From Rhodospirillaceae bacterium (GTDB taxonomy: Bacteria > Pseudomonadota > Alphaproteobacteria > Reyranellales > Reyranellaceae): a stretch of DNA of 64,000 nt. Location of the stretch: assembly GCA_009772935.1 (NCBI GenBank), contig WOUR01000001.1, positions 1 to 64,000 on the forward strand. Direction: 5' to 3'. A program made the position numbers and the translations under genes. Each line of letters begins with the position of its first letter. The first letter of the stretch is position 1. Positions 58,677 to 64,000 of this stretch are shown piece after piece. The notes beneath the pieces were generated by a model. That model saw nothing but the letters and a program-made list of their open reading frames with translations, made no database searches and had not been told where the DNA came from.

Positions 58677-58828
58677 TCCGTCGTCTCGACCGGAGAGCCC
58701 CTCGAGTGCCTCGGGGCAGGCTCCGCCGCGGAGGGGAGAGACCTTTTCTCCACCAAATGCCGACGAATCGTGGAGAGACGGTCTCTCCACTCCGCCTCGC
58801 TTCGCTCGGCTCCGGTCGAGACGACGGA
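58677..58828. repeat. Nested palindrome, family 2 (CGTCTCGACCGGAG type)
   Basis: Outer arms TCCGTCGTCTCGACCGGAG (58677-58695) and CTCCGGTCGAGACGACGGA (58810-58828) are perfect over 19 bp. Inner arms GCGGAGGGGAGAGACC (58728-58743) and GGTCTCTCCACTCCGC (58780-58795) pair with one mismatch. Spacers carry variable hairpins. It lies between cobT and the phytase-like gene. Confidence 0.93.
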
Positions 58829-58846
58829 TTTGCTTTCAGGCCAGTG

Positions 58847-59839
58847 ATGAACCGCCTTCTTCTCACGCTCTGCCTGCTCGTCGCGGCCTGCGCCGGCGTC
58901 TCGCCGCCCCCGGCCGTGGCGCAAGAGCAGGCCGTCACGATCGAGAGCTCGGCACTCACGCTCAAGATCGACGACCCGAAGGCGACGAAGGTCGGCCGCC
59001 TCGTCTGGCGCGGTGGTATCGAGATGCGGGGCAGCCTGCGCAACTTCGGCGGCCTGTCGGATCTCCATGTCACGCCCGACAACGGCACCCTCACCTCGAT
59101 CTCCGACGAGGGCGCCTGGCTCATCGCCTCGCCCCGCTTCGACGCCAACGGCACGCTGGTGGGCCTGGGCGACGCGCGGATGGGCCAGTTGCGCGGCCTC
59201 GACGGCAAGACGATCCAGAGCAAGCCGGAAGCCGATGCGGAGGCCTTCACACGCCTGCCCGACGGCTCGTGGCTGGTCGCCTTCGAGCGTCGCCACCGCC
59301 TATGGCGCTATCCGTCGCTCACCGCGACACCGCTCCCGGTCGAGGGGCCCGCCGACATCGGCCGCCAGCCGGCCAATGGCGGGATCGAGGCGTTGGCTGC
59401 GCTCGCCGATGGCACGGTAGTCGCGATCAGCGAGGAATACAGCCGGCAGCCGGACACGGTCGTGGGCTGGATCGGCAAGCCCGACAGCGGCGGCCGATAC
59501 GCCTGGAGTTCGTTCAGCTACGCGACCCTTCCGGACTACAGGCCGACCGCGCTGGCGGTGCTGCCGGACGGCTCCTTCGCCACCCTGGAACGGGCCTTCG
59601 ACATGGTGCGCGGGGTGCGGATCCGCGTGATGCGGTTCGACGCGGCCGGGCTCCAACCCGGAGCGACCGTGAGGCCCGAGGAGCTGGCGCGCCTCGCCTC
59701 ACCCTATGCGGTCGACAATCTCGAAGGGTTGGCCGCGACGCGCGGCACAAAGGGCGAGACGTTGCTCTGGCTGATCTCGGACGACAACTTCAATCCGCTT
59801 CAGCGCAACATTCTGATGCTGTTCGAGTTGGCGCGTTAG
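58847..59839 (+). CDS. Esterase-like activity of phytase family protein, exported
   Basis: A 330-residue exported beta-propeller-like protein with the phytase-esterase domain: GGLSDLHVTPDNGTLTSIS, GIEALAALADGTVVAISEEY and NLEGLAATRGTKGETLLWLI then SDDNFNPLQRNILMLFEL, all hallmark stretches. The N-terminus is a signal sequence; VAAC could be a lipobox, but a cleavage at AVA-QEQ is also possible. ATG 58847 follows a GTG directly; the longer ORF of the track is translated palindrome. It is downstream of cobT as in many Rhizobiales, but the palindrome between them may separate expression. Confidence 0.85.
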   Translation: MNRLLLTLCLLVAACAGVSPPPAVAQEQAVTIESSALTLKIDDPKATKVGRLVWRGGIEMRGSLRNFGGLSDLHVTPDNGTLTSISDEGAWLIASPRFDANGTLVGLGDARMGQLRGLDGKTIQSKPEADAEAFTRLPDGSWLVAFERRHRLWRYPSLTATPLPVEGPADIGRQPANGGIEALAALADGTVVAISEEYSRQPDTVVGWIGKPDSGGRYAWSSFSYATLPDYRPTALAVLPDGSFATLERAFDMVRGVRIRVMRFDAAGLQPGATVRPEELARLASPYAVDNLEGLAATRGTKGETLLWLISDDNFNPLQRNILMLFELAR

Positions 59840-60185
59840 AGTCTCTCTGACTTCACTTGAATCAAGACAGAGTTCCAACAACGGCCTCACCCTGAGGAGC
59901 GAACGCAGTGAGCATCTCGAAGGGTGGGCACGAGCACCACGTCCTTTGCCCATCCTTCGAGACGCACGCCTACGGCGTGCTCCTCAGGATGAGGTGATGT
60001 ACGTGAGCTTGAAGCGGAAAGAGACGAGAGCCGTCCCAATGACGAAGCGCCATTGCCCCCCTTACACGGGGAGGTGTCGGCGTCCTACGCCGACGGAGGG
60101 GTCATGAAGGGTCGTTCGTCCTTCGGCGCTCTCGGACATTGCTAGGCAATGTCCTGTCGCCCATGGGGCTGAGCTTCGCTCAGCC
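59840..60185. other. Long intergenic region with several hairpins
   Basis: No gene in 346 bases. It holds the family 1 palindrome copy 4 (59885-59995) followed by three compact perfect stems: GTCGGCG-TCCTA-CGCCGAC (60076-60094), GGACATTGC-TAG-GCAATGTCC (60134-60154) and GGGCTGAGC-TTC-GCTCAGCCC (60166-60186), the last abutting the rpmB stop. Confidence 0.8.
59885..59995. repeat. Nested palindrome, family 1, copy 4
   Basis: CCTCACCCTGAGGAG / CTCCTCAGGATGAGG outer arms (one mismatch) and ATCTCGAAGGGTGGGC / GCCCATCCTTCGAGAC inner arms, with variable hairpins (GCGAACGCAGTGAGC; GCACGCCTACGGCGTGC). Between the convergent esterase and rpmB genes. Confidence 0.93.
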
Positions 60186-60186
60186 C
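60166..60186 (-). terminator. Stem directly after the rpmB stop
   Basis: GGGCTGAGC-TTC-GCTCAGCCC, a perfect 9-bp stem with a 3-base loop. On the minus strand it follows the rpmB stop codon at once and lacks a long U-run; probably a 3'-end structure rather than a classical terminator. Confidence 0.5.
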
Positions 60187-60491
60187 TAGGCAGCCTTCTT
60201 CGCGTCCTTCTTGCCCTTGGCCGAGACGACACGGCGCTTCAGCACCTTCATCTCGGGCGAGAGCTTGCTGTCGTTGGTGTCGAGCAGGTAGGCGTCGATG
60301 CCGCCGTTGTGCTCGATCGTCTTGATGCCGCGGGGGGTGAGGCGCAGGCGCACCGCATGGCCCAGCGCATCCGACAGCACCGAAGCGACCTGGAGGTTCG
60401 ACATGAACCGGCGCTTCGACTTGTTGTTGGCGTGGCTCACATTGTTGCCGTACTGGACGGCCTTGCCCGAGAGGGCGCAACGACGAGGCAT
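60186..60491 (-). CDS. rpmB: 50S ribosomal protein L28
   Basis: Large-subunit ribosomal protein. The 101-residue protein starts MPRRCALSGKAVQYGNNVSH, then ANNKSKRRFMSNLQ, and ends with a basic tail rich in Lys and Ala, as is usual for alphaproteobacterial L28. The ORF track extends upstream through the YcgN antisense; ATG 60491 is the family start. A strong intrinsic terminator-like structure ends only 13 bases before the ATG, so its transcript must pass through or begin inside it. Confidence 0.95.
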   Translation of the reverse strand: MPRRCALSGKAVQYGNNVSHANNKSKRRFMSNLQVASVLSDALGHAVRLRLTPRGIKTIEHNGGIDAYLLDTNDSKLSPEMKVLKRRVVSAKGKKDAKKAA

Positions 60492-60504
60492 GGCGATATC
60501 CGCT

Positions 60505-60532
60505 AAAAAAACGATCCCGCCGGAGGGCGGGA
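60505..60532 (-). terminator. Strong intrinsic terminator / candidate rpmB attenuator
   Basis: On the minus strand TCCCGCC-CTCC-GGCGGGA is followed by TCG and seven T residues. It ends the ycgN transcript, and its U-run lies 13 bases before the rpmB start codon, so any promoter for rpmB must be upstream of the hairpin. Confidence 0.75.
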
Positions 60533-60565
60533 AGGCCGGCTTTTTACGGGCCCAAGCGGTGCCCG

Positions 60566-61048
60566 TCAAGCGAACCAGTCCACCACTCTTTCGCTGATAT
60601 CCTCGACCTGGTCCTCGGGGATCACCCGCCCCCGGGCCGAGATTCCCGCCTCGTGCACGGTGTTCGGGTCGCCCGAGACCAGGGGATGCCACCAGTAGAG
60701 GTCCTGCTTCAAGTGGACCAGCCGGTAGCCACACGTCCTGGGGAGCCAATCCATCTTCGCCACTACCTTTGGGGTGAGCTGGATGCATTCCGGGACGATC
60801 TTCTTGCGGTTCTTGTAGTCCTTGCAGAGCGCCGTTTTGGGATCCAGCAGCCTGCAGCAGGTGTCGGTCTGCGCAAGCTCGCCCGTGCCCTCGTATTCCA
60901 GCTTGTTGACGCAGCACATGCCGCAGCCGTCGCAGAGCGATTCCCACTCCTGCTGGGTCATCTCGGCAAGGGTCTTGCGCTTCCAGAAGGGCTCCTTCTG
61001 GGCATCGGCGGCGCGGCGCGCGCGTTTCAGGAAGGATTTAGCGGCCAT
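60566..61048 (-). CDS. YcgN family cysteine-cluster protein
   Basis: A 160-residue protein of the UPF0260/YcgN type. Cysteines cluster as [14 protein letters not shown] then DTCCRLL and CKDY, with CGYRL later, suggesting an iron-sulfur or zinc site. [17 protein letters not shown] is a conserved C-terminal motif. It overlaps the meaB 3' end by 11 bases and is followed by the rpmB leader terminator. The role is unknown. Confidence 0.92.
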   Translation of the reverse strand: MAAKSFLKRARRAADAQKEPFWKRKTLAEMTQQEWESLCDGCGMCCVNKLEYEGTGELAQTDTCCRLLDPKTALCKDYKNRKKIVPECIQLTPKVVAKMDWLPRTCGYRLVHLKQDLYWWHPLVSGDPNTVHEAGISARGRVIPEDQVEDISERVVDWFA

Positions 61049-62036
61049 GGAAGGCTTGTAGCATGGACCGGGCCGCCGCGGCGGGCGTGAGCCGCCCGGC
61101 CTCGACCTCGCGCTCCAGGCCGCCGACCAGCCGTCGCACGTCGGGGTGCGCCTTCAGCTCGGCCAGCAGGGTCTCGCCGACCTCGTTCCACATCCAGGCG
61201 CGCGCCTGCTCGGCGCGGCGCTTCTGGATGCCCTTCTCGCCCACCGCCTGGTTGAAGCGCTCGACGACGTCCCAGATCTCGAGGATGCCGTCGCCCGTCT
61301 GGGCCGAGCTTGTAGTGACCTCGGGCGTCCAGCCGGGGGTCGGCGAACGCAGCATGCGCAGCGCATGCTGGTAGTCGGCGGCCGAGCGCCTCGCGGTCGC
61401 CTTCAGATCGCCGTCGGCCTTGTTGACCACGATCAGGTCGGCGAGCTCGATCACGCCGCGCTTGATGCCCTGAAGGTCGTCCCCGCCGGCCGGCAGCAGC
61501 AGCACGATGAACATGTCGACCATGTCGGAGACAGCCGTCTCGGACTGGCCGACGCCGACCGTCTCGACGATCACGGTGTCGAACCCGGCGGCTTCCACCA
61601 GCAGCATCGTCTCGCGCGTGCGCCGGGCGACACCGCCCAGGGTGATTCCGGCCGGCGACGGCCGGATGAAGGCTTCCCGGCGCCGCGACAGCTCTTCCAT
61701 GCGCGTCTTGTCGCCCAGGATCGAGCCGCCGCCGCGCTTGGACGAGGGGTCGATTGCCAGCACGGCGAGCGACCGGCCGCGCTCCAGCAGCGACAGGCCG
61801 AAGCGCTCGATCAGGGTGGACTTGCCGACTCCGGGCACGCCGGTGATGCCGAGCCGCACCGACTTGCCGGTATGCGGCAGCACTGCGGCCAGTAGCGCAT
61901 CGGCGCGCGCGCGATGGTCGCTGCGGGTCGATTCGATCAGGGTAATGGCCTGTGCCAGCGCCCGCCGGTCCCCCTTCAGCAGGGGCTCGAGAAGCGGATC
62001 GGGCGGCACGCCGGAAATCGCTGCGGACGCACTCAT
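61038..62036 (-). CDS. meaB: Methylmalonyl-CoA mutase-associated GTPase MeaB
   Basis: G3E-family GTPase that protects and reloads the B12-dependent methylmalonyl-CoA mutase. The 332-residue protein shows the P-loop GVPGVGKST at 66-74 and base-recognition NKAD; the intervening [12 protein letters not shown] is the Walker B/switch region of MeaB/ArgK. Mutase genes are not in the window. Its last 11 bases overlap ycgN, and it is 15 bases after the MFS gene. Confidence 0.93.
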   Translation of the reverse strand: MSASAAISGVPPDPLLEPLLKGDRRALAQAITLIESTRSDHRARADALLAAVLPHTGKSVRLGITGVPGVGKSTLIERFGLSLLERGRSLAVLAIDPSSKRGGGSILGDKTRMEELSRRREAFIRPSPAGITLGGVARRTRETMLLVEAAGFDTVIVETVGVGQSETAVSDMVDMFIVLLLPAGGDDLQGIKRGVIELADLIVVNKADGDLKATARRSAADYQHALRMLRSPTPGWTPEVTTSSAQTGDGILEIWDVVERFNQAVGEKGIQKRRAEQARAWMWNEVGETLLAELKAHPDVRRLVGGLEREVEAGRLTPAAAARSMLQAFHGR

Positions 62037-62051
62037 CGGCGGCCAGACTTA

Positions 62052-63209
62052 TCAGCCGCGGCGGCGCATTGCCAGCAAGGCGCCGACCGTGGCGATCGCG
62101 TAGAAGAAGGCCAGCGTCCAACCCAGGCCGGGTTCGCCCACCGCATCCATTGCCGCGCCCGTGAGCGGCCGGCCGACCAGGCCGCCCATGACGTAGATCA
62201 GGCTGAAGGCGGTATTGGCGCGGGCGATGTCGCCGCCGTTGAAGCGCTGGCCGAGCAGCGCGAGCCCCACCGGATAGATCGCGAACGAGATGCCGCCCCA
62301 CAGCATGATGACGCCCACGATGGCGAACGACTGGGCCGGCACGAAGGTGAGGCCGATCACCAGCGCGGCACTGACGATTGCGAGGCCTGCCAGCACGCCC
62401 CGCCGGTCGACATGGTCGGCCAGCCAGCCGATCGGCCATTGCAGGGCGACGTTGCCGACCACGAAGGCCGACAGCCACAGCGCACCGATCTCCGGCGCGA
62501 CGCCGGCGCTGACCGCATAGACCGGCAGGAAGCTGAAGGCGACCTGTTCGCCGAGACCGCCGGCAAAGCCCGCGAGCATGGCGAGCGGCGCCGCCAGGAA
62601 GATCTTGCCGTAGCCGCTGTCGGCGTGATGCCGGATCGCCGGTGCCCTGTACCGGTAGGGCAGCAGCGGAAGCGCGACCAGCAGGGCGAGCCCGGCGCAG
62701 GTCAGGAACGGCACCGGCCCGTAGACTCCCACGACCTGCAGCACGAAGGGGCCCAGCGCCATGCCGCCCGCGAACATCGCGGCATAGATCGCCATGACCC
62801 GGCCGCGCCGCTTCTCCTCGACGACGAGATTCATCCAGATCTCGCTCACCACCCACGGCACGCCACCGACCGCGCCATGCAGGAAGGTGAGCGCGAACCA
62901 CGCGACCGGATTCATGGCCAGCGTATAGCCGACGGTGCACAGGGAACCGGCCAGGACGGCGGCCAGGATGAGCGGCACGGCGCCGAAGCGGGCGGCCAGC
63001 CGGGGAATGTACGGCCCGGTCGTGAGCATCCCGATCGCCCAGGCGGCGGCGATGATACCGATGGTGAGCTTGTTCTCGCCCTGCCGCTCCAGGGCGAGCG
63101 GCACCAGCGGCATCGCCGCGCCCGACTGCAGGCCGATGGCGGCGCAGGCGGCGAAGACCGGAACGAGGGCGCGCCAGGGGCTTGTGGCGGGGTTGCTAGT
63201 CGCCGACAC
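62052..63209 (-). CDS. MFS transporter (385 aa)
   Basis: A 385-residue major facilitator with about 12 hydrophobic helices ([20 protein letters not shown], then [20 protein letters not shown]; the [12 protein letters not shown] loop is MFS-like). It resembles the YcaD/UMF-type permeases. I place the start at GTG 63209 ([10 protein letters not shown]), which has GAGGGG about 8 bases upstream and overlaps the ABC gene stop by 14 bases. The longer ORF of the track would overlap the ABC coding region. Confidence 0.85.
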   Translation of the reverse strand: MSATSNPATSPWRALVPVFAACAAIGLQSGAAMPLVPLALERQGENKLTIGIIAAAWAIGMLTTGPYIPRLAARFGAVPLILAAVLAGSLCTVGYTLAMNPVAWFALTFLHGAVGGVPWVVSEIWMNLVVEEKRRGRVMAIYAAMFAGGMALGPFVLQVVGVYGPVPFLTCAGLALLVALPLLPYRYRAPAIRHHADSGYGKIFLAAPLAMLAGFAGGLGEQVAFSFLPVYAVSAGVAPEIGALWLSAFVVGNVALQWPIGWLADHVDRRGVLAGLAIVSAALVIGLTFVPAQSFAIVGVIMLWGGISFAIYPVGLALLGQRFNGGDIARANTAFSLIYVMGGLVGRPLTGAAMDAVGEPGLGWTLAFFYAIATVGALLAMRRRG

Positions 63210-64000
63210 GCAGATGCCCCTCGGCGCGGAAGGAGGCCGGCTCCTCCACGCGCCGTTCGGCTTCGGCCGCGGCCTCCTGCTGGCGGCGCCACATGTCGGC
63301 GTACAGGCCGTTGCGGGCCAGCAGTTCGCCATGGCGGCCCCGCTCGGCCACGCGGCCGCGGTCGAGAACGATGATCTCGTCGGCGTTGATGATGGTCGAC
63401 AGGCGATGGGCGATGATCACCGTGGTGCGGCCCCGGCTGACCTCTTCCAGCGAGCGCTGGATTTCCTGCTCGGTGCGGGTATCGAGCGCGCTGGTCGCTT
63501 CGTCGAACAACAGGATGTGCGGATTCTTGAGGATGGTCCGCGCGATCGCCACGCGCTGCTTCTCGCCGCCGGAGAGCTTCAGCCCGCGCTCGCCCACCGT
63601 GGCTTCGTAGCCCTGCGGCAGGGCCACGATGAAATCGTGGATGCGCGCCAGGCGCGCGGCCTCCTCGACCTCTTCGCGGCTGGCGCCAGGCCTTCCGTAG
63701 GCGATGTTGTAGTAGATCGTGTCGTTGAACAGCACGGTGTCCTGCGGCACGACGCCGATCGCGGCCCGCAGGCTCGCCTGCTGGACGTCGCGGATGTCCT
63801 GCCCGTCGATGCGCACGTGGCCCGCCGACACGTCGTAGAAGCGGAACAGGATGCGCGAGATGGTCGACTTGCCGGCGCCGCTCGAGCCGACGATGGCCAC
63901 CGTGTGTCCGGGCGCCACGCGAAAGCTGACATCGTGCAGGATCGGCCGCGACGGCTCGTAGCAGAAGTCGACATGGTCGAACACGATCTCGCCGCCGCCG
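63196..64000 (-). CDS. Atm1-type ABC exporter ATPase/permease, partial
   Basis: C-terminal 268 codons of an ABC exporter; the N-terminal permease lies beyond the window. The ATPase is complete: Walker [11 protein letters not shown]-loop VVPQDTVLF, signature LSGGEKQR, Walker [13 protein letters not shown] and the H-loop AHRLST. The [23 protein letters not shown] stretch is characteristic of the Atm1/ABCB7/HMT1 group, which export glutathione-linked sulfur or metal complexes. The ORF track's MFDHV at 63984 is internal, not the real start. It is coupled to the downstream MFS gene by overlap. Confidence 0.88.
   Translation of the reverse strand, partial: GGGEIVFDHVDFCYEPSRPILHDVSFRVAPGHTVAIVGSSGAGKSTISRILFRFYDVSAGHVRIDGQDIRDVQQASLRAAIGVVPQDTVLFNDTIYYNIAYGRPGASREEVEEAARLARIHDFIVALPQGYEATVGERGLKLSGGEKQRVAIARTILKNPHILLFDEATSALDTRTEQEIQRSLEEVSRGRTTVIIAHRLSTIINADEIIVLDRGRVAERGRHGELLARNGLYADMWRRQQEAAAEAERRVEEPASFRAEGHLRVGD

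Noticed and set aside
58667-58846. Extra N-terminus of the phytase-like ORF
   Set aside because: It is the translation of the palindrome; the signal peptide begins at 58847.
41589-59995. CRISPR array interpretation of the repeated palindromes
   Set aside because: Copies are kilobases apart, are inverted and structured, and no regular spacers or cas genes exist.

Overview
The window is a GC-rich chromosomal segment of an alphaproteobacterium. It carries no phage, insertion sequence, rRNA, tRNA or CRISPR array that I can see. Gene content and order point to Alphaproteobacteria, probably a Rhodospirillales/Reyranella-like or Bradyrhizobium-like lineage: a run of lysC, ptsP, a RodZ-like gene, ispG, hisS, prfA, prmC and DUF4167; comF-grxC-nitrilase; the aerobic cobaltochelatase genes cobS-cobT behind bolA and a short dnaJ-like gene; aroK-aroB-CNNM next to xerD; and ubiG, DUF1178 and secA. 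The genus is inference; the class is well supported.

Layout. 0.3-6 kb: M23 peptidase, clpB (convergent), a DUF4337-like membrane protein and DUF4167. 6.2-15.5 kb: a long minus-strand housekeeping block (lysC to prmC) for lysine, nitrogen-PTS, isoprenoid and translation functions. 15.5-24.7 kb: ubiG, DUF1178, a DMT transporter overlapping a methyltransferase, a D-aminoacylase-type amidohydrolase, a glycolipid-binding-like protein, nitrilase, grxC, comF, a BioC-like methyltransferase and a membrane protein. 24.7-30.5 kb: mutT, argJ, a parvulin PPIase and secA. 30.6-37.2 kb looks accessory: a spermidine-synthase-like methyltransferase, an XRE regulator overlapping a SulP transporter, an unrecognised cytosolic protein, a small secreted protein, a SpoIIAA-like protein, a Rap1a/Tai-like protein and a large membrane protein. 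37.2-48.7 kb: a TonB-dependent receptor behind a conspicuous AT-rich palindrome resembling a Zur site, then a phosphatase, epoxide hydrolase, MFS, a MaoC-type hydratase, GNAT, a TauD dioxygenase, a TIGR02466-type oxygenase coupled to a TPR protein, and a luciferase-like oxidoreductase. 48.7-64 kb: accA, xerD, a 48-residue membrane protein, aroK-aroB-CNNM, DUF2889, bolA, dnaJ-like, cobS-cobT, a phytase-like esterase, rpmB, YcgN, meaB, MFS and an Atm1-type ABC exporter cut by the window edge.

The non-coding DNA is the most distinctive part. Many gaps after stop codons hold about 90-150 bp nested palindromes (outer arm, small variable hairpin, inner arm, loop, and the mirror image) belonging to at least four sequence families. 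One supplies the stop codon of the upstream gene. Terminator-like hairpins sit directly against the start regions of rpmB and cobS, where a promoter cannot fit in between, suggesting attenuation. A near-consensus promoter and a leader hairpin precede secA, and a sigma32-like promoter precedes clpB. No wholly new multi-gene system could be demonstrated. The best candidates for follow-up are the Zur-like operator with its TonB receptor, the palindrome families, the rpmB leader and the oxygenase-TPR pair.

All calls come from reading the sequence and the supplied ORF translations; no database search was run. Start codons that differ from the ORF track are explained in each entry.
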